DNA from: Pantoea agglomerans
GTDB taxonomy: Bacteria; Pseudomonadota; Gammaproteobacteria; Enterobacterales; Enterobacteriaceae
DNA: 64,000 bases
Direction of reading: 5' to 3'
Assembly (NCBI RefSeq): GCF_021397715.1
Contig: NZ_CP090207.1
Coordinates: 62,001-126,000, forward strand
In this document: one piece after another, positions 34,465 to 44,998 of the stretch
Layout of the letters: the number at the start of each line of letters is the position of its first letter
Numbering within the stretch: the stretch's first letter is position 1
Notes under the pieces: generated by a model
Told to the model about the DNA's origin: nothing
The model's input: the letters and a program-made list of their open reading frames with translations, nothing else
Databases searched by the model: none
Made by a program: the position numbers and the translations under genes

Positions 34465-36603
34465 TTAGCGTTTGCGCCAGACGGTAACCTGGGCCAGCGT
34501 GTGCTGGAACTTGCGCGCCGTTTCGCGGATCACAAACGGCTTATCGATTGGATCATCCAGCAGTTCAAAGTCGGCTGCCAGTAGCCGTTGCAGCGCCTGC
34601 AGCGTGGTCAGCGCCTCGCCATTTTCCCGTACGCCGCCCAGCCAGTTCTCTTTCGGCGTGTATTCTTCCAGCCAGGTGTAAGGCGAGGAGAGCAGCAGGA
34701 TACCGCCCGGCCGCAGCATCGACGTCACATCCTGCAGGAAGCGCGCGGGCTGACGCAGGCGATCGATCAGGTTGGAGGCCAGCACCAGATCGTAGCGGCC
34801 CGGTTGCGGCTTGAGGTTACAGGCATCGCCCTGCACGAACCGGATGCGCTGCGCCAGATCGCCATCCAGCGCGAAATCTTTCAGGCGCACCTGGCGATAC
34901 TCCACCAGATCGCCCTCCTGCGGCACCACATAACGGAAATCTTCTCCGCTGGTCAGCTGCAGCGCCACGTCGATGAAGCGCGCCGAGTAGTCCATGCCGG
35001 TGACGCGTTCAAAGTGGCGGGCCAGCTCAAAACTGGCGCGTCCGGTGGCGCAGCCGATATCCAGTGCTTCAGTCTGTGACGTGGTGTACTTCAGCGCCAG
35101 CTTCACCAGGCTTTCAGCATAATTATCCACGCCGAAATAGCGCGGGCCATACTGGAAGTCGAGATACTGCGACACCATGGCGTCAGTTTCATACGGGTTC
35201 AGCGTCATACTTTCCTGATGGCTGGAGACCACGTAGCGGAAACCGGCGTGCTGGAAGAAATGGCGGCGAAAGGCATAGCGCGCCGATTTCAGCGCTTCGT
35301 TGCCGGTTGAGATCCAGCTGCCGCCTTTGATCAGCGAATGCTTGCCATCAAAGGTCGGGGTAGAGAAATCATCGTAAAGCGGGTGGACTTTGAAACCTTC
35401 AAAGCCGTTGGTCGGTGTCGTGGTCCACTGCCAGACGTTACCGACGATATCGTAAAAGTCGCCCTGGGCGAACTGATCGACCGGAGAGGAGGAAGCCCAG
35501 TACGCCAGATTGATATTGCCTGGTGCCTGTTCCCACTGCGGCTGATCGCCCGCCACCTGCTCGCGCAGCTGATACCATTCGGCTTCGCACGGCAGCTGAA
35601 TCGCCATTCCGCTCTGTTCGGCTTTCCAGCGACAGAAGGCGGCCGCCTCAAGCTGGTTCACTTCCGCCGGCCAGTCCCACGGCATCGCCACTTCTTCACA
35701 CATCAGACGCAGTATAAGCTGATCGGGCATCGCTGGCGTGCCGACCCAGAACGTCGGCATCTCAGCCTGAGCAAATTGCCGCCAGCCCCAGCCTTCATCA
35801 TCCCACCAGCGGGAATCCTGATAACCGCCCGCACGGACAAACTCAAAATATTCGGCATTGCTGACCAGCATTTTGCTGGCTTTGAACGGCTGCAGCGTAA
35901 CCTGCTGGCTGCCGTACTCATTATCCCAGCCGTAGGTATCGTCGGTTTTCCCCAGCGTAACCGTACCGCCGGGCATCGCCAGCAGACTGTTGGCCGGCAC
36001 ATCCTGACGCTGGTGGCGCGCCAGCGGACAGATCGGCCAGGCGGGCTGCGGCGTTACCCAGTCAACCGGTAGCTGGCGGATCAGCACGCTGGAGGTTTCC
36101 AGATGGATACGCTCATGCTCGATACCCATCAGGATCACCCACGCCGGGCTGTCCCACGCGATCGGCAAGCTCAGCGGCAGGGTCTGGATCAGATCGCTGA
36201 CCAGCGCTTTCACCCGGCCACGGTAGTCACGTACCTCATCAATGGTCGGCCACGCGTAGTGGTTGTCGTTGAGATCGTCCCAGCTCATTTCATCGACGCC
36301 AATCGCCATCATCGCTTCAATCCGGTCGTCGAGGCGCGCATCAATATAGCGTCCGGCCATCAGCTTATTAATGTAGAAGGTCGCCGTGTGGCCAAAATAG
36401 AAGATCAGCGGATGGCGCAGCGGAATCGCTTTGGTAAACCAGGCCTGCGGATCGGCGAGGCAGGTAAACAGGCTTTCGTACTGTTCCCACGTCTGGTGAA
36501 AATAGCTCAGCAGCTCGGCTCGTTTTTGTTCAATATTCTGGCCGGAGAGCAATAACGTACGCGTCGGCGCAGGCAGATCGCGATGAGGATGGACGGTGGT
36601 CAC
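34465..36603 (-). CDS. ovoA: OvoA: 5-histidylcysteine sulfoxide synthase / mercaptohistidine methyltransferase
   Basis: The protein has 712 aa from GTG at 36603, chosen for the GGAG eight bases upstream; a frame to 36660 adds 19 residues without homology. An N-terminal DinB-like domain holds likely iron ligands H72 (FGHTATF) and H163/H167 (IEHERIH). A formylglycine-enzyme-like (FGE-sulfatase) domain is in the middle (GGTVTLGK, WEWTT-like WQWTT, RHHFFQHAGFRYV). A C-terminal SAM methyltransferase has LDIGCATGRASFELA. This three-part order is the signature of OvoA, which couples cysteine to histidine and then N-methylates for ovothiol A, an antioxidant. It follows viaA by 71 bp on the same strand; a -10-like TATAGT (36648-36643) lies in the gap. 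Confidence 0.93.
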   Translation of the reverse strand: MTTVHPHRDLPAPTRTLLLSGQNIEQKRAELLSYFHQTWEQYESLFTCLADPQAWFTKAIPLRHPLIFYFGHTATFYINKLMAGRYIDARLDDRIEAMMAIGVDEMSWDDLNDNHYAWPTIDEVRDYRGRVKALVSDLIQTLPLSLPIAWDSPAWVILMGIEHERIHLETSSVLIRQLPVDWVTPQPAWPICPLARHQRQDVPANSLLAMPGGTVTLGKTDDTYGWDNEYGSQQVTLQPFKASKMLVSNAEYFEFVRAGGYQDSRWWDDEGWGWRQFAQAEMPTFWVGTPAMPDQLILRLMCEEVAMPWDWPAEVNQLEAAAFCRWKAEQSGMAIQLPCEAEWYQLREQVAGDQPQWEQAPGNINLAYWASSSPVDQFAQGDFYDIVGNVWQWTTTPTNGFEGFKVHPLYDDFSTPTFDGKHSLIKGGSWISTGNEALKSARYAFRRHFFQHAGFRYVVSSHQESMTLNPYETDAMVSQYLDFQYGPRYFGVDNYAESLVKLALKYTTSQTEALDIGCATGRASFELARHFERVTGMDYSARFIDVALQLTSGEDFRYVVPQEGDLVEYRQVRLKDFALDGDLAQRIRFVQGDACNLKPQPGRYDLVLASNLIDRLRQPARFLQDVTSMLRPGGILLLSSPYTWLEEYTPKENWLGGVRENGEALTTLQALQRLLAADFELLDDPIDKPFVIRETARKFQHTLAQVTVWRKR

Positions 36604-36674
36604 AAGGTGCTCCAGATTGCTGAGTAAGTGAAACGGTAATTCACTATAGCAAAGAAGCATTTCTGCCTGATGAC

Positions 36675-38135
36675 TTAACGACGCCAGTGGCGCAGCAGGC
36701 GGCTTTTCATGCCGGTATCGAAGCGCCAGATATGGTCGAAGATGCGCATAATACCGGGCTTTCCGTGCGTCGACATCGCCACGGCGTGAAAACGTTGCTG
36801 ATTATGTCGCTGGCGGTGTTTGATGGCGCCGATCACCTCTTCCGGCAGACGCTGGGCGATAAAATCGGAGACGATCACCGCATCCGCCTCCTGCCAGAGC
36901 ACCCCTTCCATGCGCTTCACCACGGCGGAAAGACAGGCGGCCAGATCGGTGCCGCCACGAAAGCGCTGACTGAGGAAGCGAATCGCCTGCTCCAGGCCAT
37001 CATCACCGGTCAGTTCATAGCCGATCACCTCATGGGCGAACAGCATAATGTAGCAGCGACGTCGATCGGCCAGCGCCACCTTGAGTAACGCCAGACAGAA
37101 CGCTTTGGCGCAGCGCTCATTAAAACCACCCATGGAACCGGAGGTATCGACGCAGACAATAAACGGCCCGCGCGGCTGCTCCTCATGCTGCTGGTGGCTG
37201 ACCGGCCGCAGCGTGACTTTTTCATGCCAGGCGTCGCCCTGCAGCTTGTAGGTCAGCAGGCGTTTCTCCACCAGCCGGCGATAAAACTCCAGCTCCAGTT
37301 CGCTGATGCTCAGCGCGGCCAGTTCCGGTGGCAGCAGGCGCAGCACATCATCACTCTGATGAATGCCGCTGACCTCTTCCGGCACGGCCGCCGGTTCATG
37401 AACCAGCTGATGAAACGCCTCCAGCGGCGCCTCCTGCGACGGCACGGATTTCGCTTCCCGGCTGCGACCAAGCTGCTGGGCCAGTTTCAGTAGCTCCGGC
37501 TGCTGGGCCAGAAAATCGCCGTATTGCAGCATCAGCTGGTAATCGCCCGGCTGCAGCGAGGTTTTACTCATGTCCCACAGCCGGCCGGCTGCGGCTTCGT
37601 CATCATCGCTCAGCATCGGGGCCAGCTGACCACTGAGCGCCATCCGCTGCTGCAACTCGGCCAGCAGGCGTTCGCGCTGCTGCTCCAGCAGTTGCTGATT
37701 CAGCGTCAGGGTTTGCAGCGTCAGGCTCAGCCGCCAGCGCTGTAAAAACAGCGTATGTTGCGCACTGCTGAGATGATGAATGTCGGTATGCTGGAGCAGC
37801 CGGCGGGCTTCATCGATAAAGGGGGAAGGCAGACGTTCAAGGGTCTGAAGCGTGGCGTCGAGCTGCTGGCTGAACTGACGATCGCTGAGCAACTGCACCT
37901 GTTGAAACAGCTGAAACTCTTCGGCCAGTAACGCGGGCACCGGCGTGGCTTTCAGTTCCGCGCTGATTTCCGCTTTCCAGCGCGGCACATCGCGCAGCAG
38001 CGCCTTTTTCAGACCGGGGAATTTTTCAAAAAACAGCGCCAGTTGCGGCGACGCCAGCAGCGCGATAATTAACTCTTCAATCAGTTCGGTTTCGCCAATT
38101 GAGAGCAGCGTGCTGAGCGTCTCCAGAGAGATCAT
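36675..38135 (-). CDS. viaA: ViaA, VWA-domain partner of RavA
   Basis: The protein has 486 aa (E. coli 483). An N-terminal helical region is followed by a C-terminal von Willebrand factor A domain with the metal site DTSGSMGG. ViaA works with the MoxR ATPase RavA and is linked to respiratory complexes, Fe-S maturation and aminoglycoside uptake. Its start overlaps the ravA stop by 4 bp, so the two are translationally coupled. Confidence 0.96.
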   Translation of the reverse strand: MISLETLSTLLSIGETELIEELIIALLASPQLALFFEKFPGLKKALLRDVPRWKAEISAELKATPVPALLAEEFQLFQQVQLLSDRQFSQQLDATLQTLERLPSPFIDEARRLLQHTDIHHLSSAQHTLFLQRWRLSLTLQTLTLNQQLLEQQRERLLAELQQRMALSGQLAPMLSDDDEAAAGRLWDMSKTSLQPGDYQLMLQYGDFLAQQPELLKLAQQLGRSREAKSVPSQEAPLEAFHQLVHEPAAVPEEVSGIHQSDDVLRLLPPELAALSISELELEFYRRLVEKRLLTYKLQGDAWHEKVTLRPVSHQQHEEQPRGPFIVCVDTSGSMGGFNERCAKAFCLALLKVALADRRRCYIMLFAHEVIGYELTGDDGLEQAIRFLSQRFRGGTDLAACLSAVVKRMEGVLWQEADAVIVSDFIAQRLPEEVIGAIKHRQRHNQQRFHAVAMSTHGKPGIMRIFDHIWRFDTGMKSRLLRHWRR

Positions 38136-39628
38136 TTACGCGCCTGTTTCAGCTGTTCCGCCACATCCTGCAGGCTGGTTTCAACCCGCGCCAGCCAGTC
38201 ATCGCTGATAAACAGGCAGCGCTGATGCTGGCTGAACAGGTGGCGCTGACTGCGTAACTCACTCTCCAGCGTATCCAGCGCCTCGGTGATTTCACCTGGC
38301 AGCTGATCGCTGTTGCTGACGCCAGGCAGCGTCAGACGTGAAGATTGCAGACTGACGTCGCGTATTGCCAGACAGTGTTGCGCATCAACCTGCAAATCCA
38401 GCGTCTGCGCAAAGCCAATCCCATTGAGTTTGCCGCGGATATCGCCGCCTTTTTGCAGCCACTGACTCAGTGCGTCACGGGCGATCACCAGATGCGTCAC
38501 CTGCATATCGTGCAGCGTCAGCGGCTGTTGCAGCATCAGGGTCAGCTGATCATCAGTGAGGCTTTCCGGCAAATCGTAATGCGGTTTGCGGCTGAACATG
38601 CCGCTGTGTTTCTCCAGCGTGATCGCCTGCGCCATGCTCTGTTGCTGCTGTAAGGCCATGCGGCGGGCTTTGATCTGCTGCAGTCTGAGCAGCATCGGCT
38701 GCTGTTGCCAGGCATATTGCGTCATTAACAGATCGATTTCGCGCTCCAGCAGCTGCATTGAGGCGACGTCATGCCACAGGCAATCTTTCAGCAGGATCAG
38801 GTCGATGGGCGCGATGGCGTTGCGGCCGCTGTAAAAGGCGCTGGCCTGCAGCAGGTGAATCGCTTTCTTCCAGCGGCGATCGGAGATGTAAGGTGCGGCG
38901 GGCTGGCTCTCCAGCTGCTGACGCAACTGGTAGATCAGCTCAAATACCGCATCGGGCAGGCTCACCTGGCTGATGCCGAGCTGCCACTGGGCGTACTCTT
39001 CATCACTGATGCGCAGCGATTCCGCCACCGGATTGGCATTTTCATCCTGCTGGTGGGTCAGCATGCTGCGGAAATTCTGCTTCTCATGCACGTTATCCAG
39101 CCATAAGCGGATCAGCATCCGGTCATACAGCGCTTCCAGACCGCTGTCTGCTTCCGGCAGTTCATTGGAGGCGGTCACCAGCAGCCGCATCGGAATTTTT
39201 TCTTCGCTGTCGCCGTTGCGGAAGCGGCGTTCATTAATCGCAGTCAGCAGCGTATTCAGAATCGCCGGGCCGGCTTTCCAGATCTCATCCAGAAAGACAA
39301 TCTCCGCATCGGGCAGGTACCCTTTAGTCAGGCGCTGATAGCGACCCTCATCTTTCAGTGCCTGAATCGACAGCGGGCCGAACACCTCTTCAGGCGTCGA
39401 AAAGCGGGTCATCAGATATTCAAAAGCGCGGGCGTGCTGGAAGGCATATTTCAGGCGGCGGGCAATCAGGCTCTTGGCGATGCCTGGCGGTCCCAGCAGG
39501 AACACGCTCTCACCGCTGAGCGCAGCCAGCAGACAGAGGCGAATTGCGTGGTGCCGCTCATACAGGCCTTTTTCTAACGCATTGCTGAGACGAGAAATTC
39601 TTTCTGCCAAAAGATGGGGTTGAGCCAT
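38132..39628 (-). CDS. ravA: RavA, MoxR-family AAA+ ATPase
   Basis: The protein has 498 aa from ATG at 39628 ([14 protein letters not shown]), matching E. coli length. Walker A GPPGIAKS and Walker [12 protein letters not shown] are intact, followed by the LARA and C-terminal domains. RavA forms hexamers that bind the lysine decarboxylase LdcI and cooperate with ViaA. It is divergent from kup, sharing a 293-bp upstream region. Confidence 0.96.
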   Translation of the reverse strand: MAQPHLLAERISRLSNALEKGLYERHHAIRLCLLAALSGESVFLLGPPGIAKSLIARRLKYAFQHARAFEYLMTRFSTPEEVFGPLSIQALKDEGRYQRLTKGYLPDAEIVFLDEIWKAGPAILNTLLTAINERRFRNGDSEEKIPMRLLVTASNELPEADSGLEALYDRMLIRLWLDNVHEKQNFRSMLTHQQDENANPVAESLRISDEEYAQWQLGISQVSLPDAVFELIYQLRQQLESQPAAPYISDRRWKKAIHLLQASAFYSGRNAIAPIDLILLKDCLWHDVASMQLLEREIDLLMTQYAWQQQPMLLRLQQIKARRMALQQQQSMAQAITLEKHSGMFSRKPHYDLPESLTDDQLTLMLQQPLTLHDMQVTHLVIARDALSQWLQKGGDIRGKLNGIGFAQTLDLQVDAQHCLAIRDVSLQSSRLTLPGVSNSDQLPGEITEALDTLESELRSQRHLFSQHQRCLFISDDWLARVETSLQDVAEQLKQARK

Positions 39629-39921
39629 AATCACATCAATGTCCTTACAATCGTCGGGCCGCCGCGCTTAAGCAAGCGCCTTACTCTATAGATAATGATG
39701 CGTGAAAGCGTTGATAGCTGTCAGCTTTTTTGTTTCAGAAGGTTCGGTTAGCTGAAATGCGCCAGTAAGCAGCGGGTTACAGGCTAAAAACCCCGCGACT
39801 GGTGCAGCGCTAAGATTAACTGGGTATAGGAATTTTCGGCAATACGTGCATACTGTGCGCTTTTTGATGGCTTGAGCGAGGGGTCTTACACCTCTTAGAC
39901 TCCAACAAAAGATAACTCTCT
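39629..39921. other. Divergent promoter region of ravA-viaA and kup
   Basis: This 293-bp stretch has no gene. I see no clear riboswitch or terminator. A short imperfect inverted repeat, gaggggtcttacacctctta, lies about 40 bp upstream of kup and may be a leader structure. Confidence 0.45.
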
Positions 39922-41790
39922 ATGAGCTCGGATAATAAGCAGTCTCTTGGTGGGCTTACGCTGGCCGCAATTGGTGTTGTCTATGGGGATATTGGTACCA
40001 GTCCGCTGTATACCTTGCGTGAATGTCTCTCCGGCCAGTTTGGCTTCGGCGTAGAACGGGGCGCGGTATTTGGCTTTCTGTCGCTGATTTTCTGGCTGCT
40101 GGTGCTGGTGGTATCACTGAAATATATCAGCTACGTCATGCGGGCTGACAACGCTGGCGAAGGCGGTATTCTGACCCTGATGTCGCTGGCGGGCCGTCAT
40201 ACCGGTGCCCGCGCCACGGCGGTACTGGTGATCATGGGCCTGATCGGCGGCAGCTTCTTCTATGGCGAAGTGGTGATCACGCCGGCGATTTCAGTGATGT
40301 CGGCCATTGAAGGCCTGGAGATTGCCGCGCCGTCGCTGGATCCGTTCATTGTGCCGCTGTCGATTGCGGTACTGACGCTGCTGTTTGCGATTCAGAAACA
40401 CGGCACCGGCATGGTCGGCAAGCTGTTTGCGCCGGTTATGCTGCTGTGGTTCCTGGTGCTGGCGATCCTCGGGGTTAACGGCATCATGAAAAACCCGGAA
40501 GTGCTGCAGGCGCTGAATCCTGCCTATGCGGTCAACTTCTTTATGCAGTACAAATCGATCTCCTTCTTCGCGCTGGGCGCGGTGGTGCTGGCGATTACCG
40601 GCGTGGAAGCGCTGTATGCCGATATGGGCCACTTCGGTAAAATCCCAATCCGTCTGGCGTGGTTTTCGGTAGTGCTGCCGTCTCTGGTGCTGAACTATTT
40701 TGGTCAGGGCGCGCTGTTGCTCAGTGACCCTAAAGCGATAAAAAACCCCTTTTTCCTGCTGGCGCCAGACTGGGCGCTGATCCCGATGCTGATTCTGGCA
40801 ACGCTGGCAACCGTCATCGCCTCGCAGGCGGTGATCTCTGGCGTCTTCTCGCTGACGCGTCAGGCGGTTCGGCTCGGCTACCTGCCCGGTATGCGGATCA
40901 TTCATACTTCTGAGCGTGAATCGGGCCAGATTTATATTCCGATGATTAACTGGGTGCTCTACTTTGCGGTGCTGATTGTGATTATCAGCTTTGAGCACTC
41001 GAGTAATCTGGCGGCGGCCTACGGTATTGCGGTGACCGGCACCATGGTGCTGACCTCGATTCTCTCCTGCACCGTCGCGATCAAAAACTGGCACTGGCAT
41101 AAGCTGGCGGTTGGGGTGATTCTGCTGCTGATGCTGTTTATCGACGTGCCGCTGTTTACGGCGAACCTGGTTAAAATCTTCTCGGGTGGCTGGTTGCCGC
41201 TCTGCCTCGGCCTGGTGATGTTTATCATTATGACGACGTGGAAAAGCGAACGCTTCCGCCTGCTGCGCCGGATGCATGAGCACGGTAATTCACTGGAGGC
41301 GATGATCGCGTCGCTGGAGAAAGCGCCGCCGGTGCGGGTTCCTGGCACCGCGGTCTATATGTCGCGTGCGCTGAACGTTATCCCGTTTGCCATGCTGCAT
41401 AATCTCAAACACAACAAAGTGTTACATGAGCGGGTGGTGCTGCTTACGCTGCGCACTGAAGATGCGCCTTATGTGCACAACGTACGGCGTGTCACCATTG
41501 AGCAGCTCTCGCCGACCTTCTGGCGCGTGGTGGCCAGCTATGGCTGGCGTGAAACGCCGAACGTGGAAGAGATTTTCCATCGTTGCGGGCTGGAAGGACT
41601 GAACTGCCGCATGATGGAGACGTCGTTCTTTATGTCGCACGAGTCGCTGATCATCGGCAAACGGCCGTGGTATTTGCGGCTGCGCGGCAAGCTGTTCCTG
41701 GCGTTGCAGCGCAATGCGCTCCGCGCGCCGGACCAGTTTGAGATCCCGCCAAACCGGGTGATTGAGCTCGGTACGCAGGTCGAAATTTAA
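39922..41790 (+). CDS. kup: Kup low-affinity potassium transporter
   Basis: The protein has 622 aa (E. coli 622). About twelve membrane segments and the N-terminal signature [21 protein letters not shown] are present, and the C-terminal cytoplasmic domain is complete. It takes up K+, probably with H+, in the inner membrane and is constitutive in E. coli. It is followed by a strong terminator shared with the convergent qseC. Confidence 0.98.
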   Translation: MSSDNKQSLGGLTLAAIGVVYGDIGTSPLYTLRECLSGQFGFGVERGAVFGFLSLIFWLLVLVVSLKYISYVMRADNAGEGGILTLMSLAGRHTGARATAVLVIMGLIGGSFFYGEVVITPAISVMSAIEGLEIAAPSLDPFIVPLSIAVLTLLFAIQKHGTGMVGKLFAPVMLLWFLVLAILGVNGIMKNPEVLQALNPAYAVNFFMQYKSISFFALGAVVLAITGVEALYADMGHFGKIPIRLAWFSVVLPSLVLNYFGQGALLLSDPKAIKNPFFLLAPDWALIPMLILATLATVIASQAVISGVFSLTRQAVRLGYLPGMRIIHTSERESGQIYIPMINWVLYFAVLIVIISFEHSSNLAAAYGIAVTGTMVLTSILSCTVAIKNWHWHKLAVGVILLLMLFIDVPLFTANLVKIFSGGWLPLCLGLVMFIIMTTWKSERFRLLRRMHEHGNSLEAMIASLEKAPPVRVPGTAVYMSRALNVIPFAMLHNLKHNKVLHERVVLLTLRTEDAPYVHNVRRVTIEQLSPTFWRVVASYGWRETPNVEEIFHRCGLEGLNCRMMETSFFMSHESLIIGKRPWYLRLRGKLFLALQRNALRAPDQFEIPPNRVIELGTQVEI

Positions 41791-41798
41791 TCCAGATG

Positions 41799-41823
41799 AC
41801 CCGCCTCACCGGCGGGTTTTTTT
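41799..41823. terminator. Terminator between convergent kup and qseC
   Basis: Acccgcc, short loop, ggcgggt is followed by seven T on the plus strand, giving a good intrinsic terminator for kup. It overlaps the last codon of qseC. Confidence 0.9.
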
Positions 41824-43165
41824 ATGGCCAGCGCAGCGTGACGCACAATCCGCTGTTGGGCTGCCGGCTGAACGTTAACTGCATCGCGTGCAGCTGGGCG
41901 ATGTTACGCACAATAGATAACCCCAGCCCGCTGCCACTCTTCTCCTGACCGGGCGGTCGCCAGAAACGTTCGCCTAACCGTTGCAGATCGGCTTCATTCA
42001 GGCCGTCTCCGTTGTCCTCGACTGACAGGCTGTTGGCCTGAAGCCGCACGTCCACCTCGCTGCCGGCTGGCGTATAGCGAATCGCGTTATCCAGCAGATT
42101 GCGTACCAGCAGTGACAGCAACAGTGGATTACCCTGAATCTGCGGATCGGCGTCGGCGTGGAGGCGCAGCGTGACGCCCGTTTTATCCGCCAGCGGCAGT
42201 TGCGCCGCCAGCGTCTCCTGCAGCGTCTGTTTTAATGACACCGGTTCGAAAGCGTTACGGGCATCATCCGCTTCCACCCGCGACAGCGTAAGCAGCTGAT
42301 CCACCAGCCGGGTCGCGCGCACAATGCCGGCATCCAGCTGTTTCAGCGCATGGGTTCGCATCGTTTCATCGTCGACGGCCAGCTGAATCACTTCACTTTG
42401 CACCTGCAAGGCGGCCAGCGGACTGCGCAGTTCATGCGCGGCATCGGAGGTAAAGCGGCGCTCGCGATGCATCATTGCGTTGATCCGACTGAACAGGCCA
42501 TTCAGCGCGATTATCAGTGGCTGGACCTCTTTCGGCACCCGTTCGGCCTGTAACGGCGTACCGTCATCCGGCGCGCGTTGCGCTAACTGCTGCGCCAGCT
42601 GCTTCAGCGGGCGCAGTTCCGACCAGACCAGGCTGATTAACAGCAGCAACATAAAAGGAAGCGCGATCAGCCAGGGTAAGACGCTGGCGTTCATCAGATC
42701 GCGCGCCATGTCATCGCGGTATTCCGACTCCTGACCCACTACCACGCGAAACTGCTTATCTGGCGTGGTCAGCCAGACCAGGCGCCAGCTGTCGTCGTCA
42801 TTGGTGAGCTGACCATCATGAAAGCCCTGATAATCGGCCTCAAACGGCAGGTATCGGCCGTTATCGCCATCGTTCAGTACCTGTCTGCCGTCATGGGTGA
42901 AGACGGCAAACGCCAGCGCGTCATCATCCTGATCGCCGCGGTGGTGTCGTAGCAGTTGCTTCGTTTTTGGCAGCGTGGCGTTGTCCAGCGAAGAGAAATC
43001 AAGCGTCAGCAGGCGTTTTGCCAGCAGCATTTGCTGGGTATCAAACAGCTCGTCAATCGTTTCCCGCGTCTGATGCCATGCGCTGAGGCTGGCGCTGGCC
43101 CAGCAGATACCGAGCAGCAGCACAAAACCGATGCCGAGGCGCAGGAACAGGCTTACCGATCGCAT
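41822..43165 (-). CDS. qseC: QseC sensor histidine kinase
   Basis: The protein has 447 aa (E. coli 449). Two membrane helices flank a periplasmic domain of about 125 residues (including [20 protein letters not shown] and [15 protein letters not shown], both close to E. coli QseC). The cytoplasmic part has the phospho-acceptor H244 ([11 protein letters not shown]), an N box (LLDNAIRY) and G boxes ([15 protein letters not shown]). QseC responds to signals reported as autoinducer-3 and adrenaline and phosphorylates QseB. It overlaps qseB by 13 bp. Confidence 0.93.
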   Translation of the reverse strand: MRSVSLFLRLGIGFVLLLGICWASASLSAWHQTRETIDELFDTQQMLLAKRLLTLDFSSLDNATLPKTKQLLRHHRGDQDDDALAFAVFTHDGRQVLNDGDNGRYLPFEADYQGFHDGQLTNDDDSWRLVWLTTPDKQFRVVVGQESEYRDDMARDLMNASVLPWLIALPFMLLLLISLVWSELRPLKQLAQQLAQRAPDDGTPLQAERVPKEVQPLIIALNGLFSRINAMMHRERRFTSDAAHELRSPLAALQVQSEVIQLAVDDETMRTHALKQLDAGIVRATRLVDQLLTLSRVEADDARNAFEPVSLKQTLQETLAAQLPLADKTGVTLRLHADADPQIQGNPLLLSLLVRNLLDNAIRYTPAGSEVDVRLQANSLSVEDNGDGLNEADLQRLGERFWRPPGQEKSGSGLGLSIVRNIAQLHAMQLTFSRQPNSGLCVTLRWP

Positions 43166-43824
43166 TCAGCCGCTCCCAGGGTATAACCCACACCGTGCAG
43201 GGTGCGAATAAACTGGCTGCCGAGTTTTTTCCGCAGATGATGGATATGCACTTCTACCGCATTACTGGAGACGTCAGCATCCCAGCTGTAGAGCTTCTCC
43301 TCCAGCTGGCTGCGGGTCAGCACCCGGCCAGGATTGCGCATAAACAGCTCCAGCAGCGCCAGTTCACGGCTTTTCAGCTCAATCGCTTCGCCATCGCACA
43401 GGACGCTGTGACTGTCAGGCATCAGTACGACCTTGCCGTGACGCAACTCGGGTTGCAGCTGACCATGCCGGCGACGAATCAGCGCCTGCAGTCGGGCGGC
43501 CACTTCGGTTAAGGCAAAGGGTTTGCAGAGGTAGTCATCGGCACCCATCTGCAGGCCTTCGACCCGCTGATCGAGCGCATCGCGCGCCGTCAGGATCAGT
43601 ACCGGCACATCCTCTCCCTGCTGTCGCCACTGTCGCAGAATATCCAGCCCGTCACGTTCGGGGAGTGAGAGATCGAGCACCACCGCATCCCAGGGCGCGG
43701 CGTGCAGCGCCTGAAAACCGGCCTCACCGGAGGTAAACCAGTCGACGCTAAATCCCAGCTTGCCCAGCCCCGCTTTGATACCGTCGCCAATTAAGCGATC
43801 GTCTTCTATCAGTAAAATACGCAT
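43153..43824 (-). CDS. qseB: QseB response regulator (OmpR family)
   Basis: The protein has 223 aa. Two adjacent ATGs are possible; the second (43824) has better spacing from GGAG. An N-terminal receiver domain with phospho-acceptor D51 ([12 protein letters not shown]) and a C-terminal winged helix (ending [17 protein letters not shown]) match E. coli QseB. The closely related PmrA/BasR is less likely given the neighbours qseC and ygiW. A PmrA/QseB-type binding site lies in the upstream region shared with ygiW. Confidence 0.93.
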   Translation of the reverse strand: MRILLIEDDRLIGDGIKAGLGKLGFSVDWFTSGEAGFQALHAAPWDAVVLDLSLPERDGLDILRQWRQQGEDVPVLILTARDALDQRVEGLQMGADDYLCKPFALTEVAARLQALIRRRHGQLQPELRHGKVVLMPDSHSVLCDGEAIELKSRELALLELFMRNPGRVLTRSQLEEKLYSWDADVSSNAVEVHIHHLRKKLGSQFIRTLHGVGYTLGAAECDR

Positions 43825-43910
43825 CATTTCTCCCTGCGTTGATAGCGCTTTATACGAAGCAGACCGCGGCTTGTACAGCTGATTTCGGCGAAAATTGCTT
43901 ATTTTTACTT

Positions 43911-43927
43911 CTTAAGAAGCTGTTAAG
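43911..43927. promoter_or_regulatory. QseB/PmrA-type box between qseB and ygiW
   Basis: CTTAAG, five bases, GTTAAG on the plus strand reads CTTAAC-N5-CTTAAG on the other. This is the half-site and spacing of the PmrA box (CTTAAT-N5-CTTAAT type), which QseB also recognises. It lies between divergent qseBC and ygiW, suiting autoregulation and control of ygiW. Confidence 0.6.
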
Positions 43928-43986
43928 AAGCCTATGGTTAACTGGGTTCAACAAAACGAAACACATCATGGAAAAGAGGTGACAAA

Positions 43987-44388
43987 ATGAAAAAGCACGC
44001 TGCAATTTTAGCCGTCGTTATGCTGGCATCTGCCCCGGTTTTGGCTGCACAGCAAGGCGGTTTTACCGACCCTAATGCCCCGGCGGCGCAGAGCCAGACG
44101 AAACAGGGCGGCTTCAGCGCCGACCACACCAGCGTGGTGACCGTGAAGCAGGCTGAAGATATGCGCGACGAAAGCTGGATCACCGTTCGCGGTAAGCTGG
44201 AAAAGCAGATCGGCGATGAAGATTATCTGTTCCGCGATCAGACCGGCACCATGAAAGTCGAAATCGACCACAAGCACTGGAACGGCCAGACTATCTCGCC
44301 TCAGGATACCGTTGAGCTGACCGGTGAGCTGGATAAAGATTTCAACAGCATCGAAATGGACGTTAAGCAGGTCAGAAAACTGCCTTAA
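43987..44388 (+). CDS. ygiW: YgiW-family periplasmic OB-fold protein
   Basis: The protein has 133 aa. A Sec signal peptide is seen at residues 1-21 (KKHAAILAVVMLASAPVLA). The mature part is a BOF/OB-fold domain from about residue 55, with SWITVRGKLEKQIGDEDYLF, DQTGTMKVEI, and the end FNSIEMDVKQVRKL. In E. coli ygiW is likewise divergent from qseBC and under QseB control. It is linked to stress response; its ligand is unknown. Confidence 0.9.
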   Translation: MKKHAAILAVVMLASAPVLAAQQGGFTDPNAPAAQSQTKQGGFSADHTSVVTVKQAEDMRDESWITVRGKLEKQIGDEDYLFRDQTGTMKVEIDHKHWNGQTISPQDTVELTGELDKDFNSIEMDVKQVRKLP

Positions 44389-44400
44389 TCGCCGCGATCG

Positions 44401-44426
44401 GGACCGCTTCGGCGGTCCTTTTTTTT
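44401..44426 (+). terminator. Terminator of ygiW
   Basis: A 7-bp stem ggaccgc / gcggtcc with tetraloop ttcg is followed by eight T, 12 bp after the ygiW stop. Confidence 0.93.
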
Positions 44427-44467
44427 GCCCCGCTATCTGCCCTAATTCAAATTTCCCTCCGCGTGAG

Positions 44468-44479
44468 CGAAACGTTTCG
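44468..44479. promoter_or_regulatory. Upstream RbsR-type operator half of a pair
   Basis: The palindrome cgaaacgtttcg has the same core as the full RbsR operator at 44542-44559. Its centre is 77 bp upstream of that one and 30 bp above the -35. It may be an auxiliary operator for looping (inference). Confidence 0.6.
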
Positions 44480-44508
44480 ATAACGATCACAAATTTCACT
44501 CTCCCCGA

Positions 44509-44559
44509 TTGAGTTGCTGGCGGCTTTTCATACACTCCTGTCAGCGAAACGTTTCGCTG
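44509..44559 (+). promoter_or_regulatory. Ribose operon promoter with RbsR operator
   Basis: TTGAGT (44509-44514), a 16-bp spacer and TACACT (44531-44536) form a promoter. The perfect 18-bp palindrome CAGCGAAACGTTTCGCTG (44542-44559) covers the start region. This palindrome matches the E. coli RbsR operator. Repression by RbsR with release by ribose is expected. Confidence 0.8.
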
Positions 44560-44571
44560 TGGAGTGAAAAG

Positions 44572-44991
44572 ATGAAAAAAGGTCGCTTGTTAAACGCTGA
44601 ACTCTCTCATGTGATTGCCCGCCTGGGACACACGGATACGCTGACGATTGCCGATGCCGGTTTGCCGATTCCGGCAGGACCGCAACGCATTGACTTAGCA
44701 CTGACGCCGGGTACGCCCGATTTTATGCAGGTGGTCAATGCCGTCACGCTTGAGATGCAGGTAGAAAGCGCCCTGATCGCGGAGGAGATTAAGCAGCACA
44801 ATCCGCCGCTCCATAGCGCACTGCTCGCCGTGCTCGAAGCCTTGCAACAGCACCAGGGGAATTGCATCACCATCAGCTACACCAGCCATGAACAATTCAA
44901 ACAACAGACGCAGCGCAGTCAGGCGGTCATTCGCAGCGGAGAGTGTTCTCCGTTTGCGAATGTCATCCTGAGCGCCGGCGTCACCTTCTGA
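44572..44991 (+). CDS. rbsD: D-ribose pyranase
   Basis: The protein has 139 aa from ATG at 44572 ([20 protein letters not shown]), as in E. coli; GGAG lies 8 bp upstream. The catalytic H20 and the C-terminal [10 protein letters not shown] are conserved. It interconverts the pyranose and furanose forms of ribose, supplying RbsK. It is the first gene of the ribose operon, 7 bp before rbsA. Confidence 0.97.
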   Translation: MKKGRLLNAELSHVIARLGHTDTLTIADAGLPIPAGPQRIDLALTPGTPDFMQVVNAVTLEMQVESALIAEEIKQHNPPLHSALLAVLEALQQHQGNCITISYTSHEQFKQQTQRSQAVIRSGECSPFANVILSAGVTF

Positions 44992-44998
44992 GGCCGCT

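Noticed and set aside
40291..41283. Minus-strand open frame of 330 codons
   Set aside because: Antisense to kup; composition is a mirror of a membrane protein gene.
41822..43824. Two-component pair considered as PmrAB/BasSR
   Set aside because: Sensor periplasmic sequence and the divergent ygiW neighbour match QseBC better.
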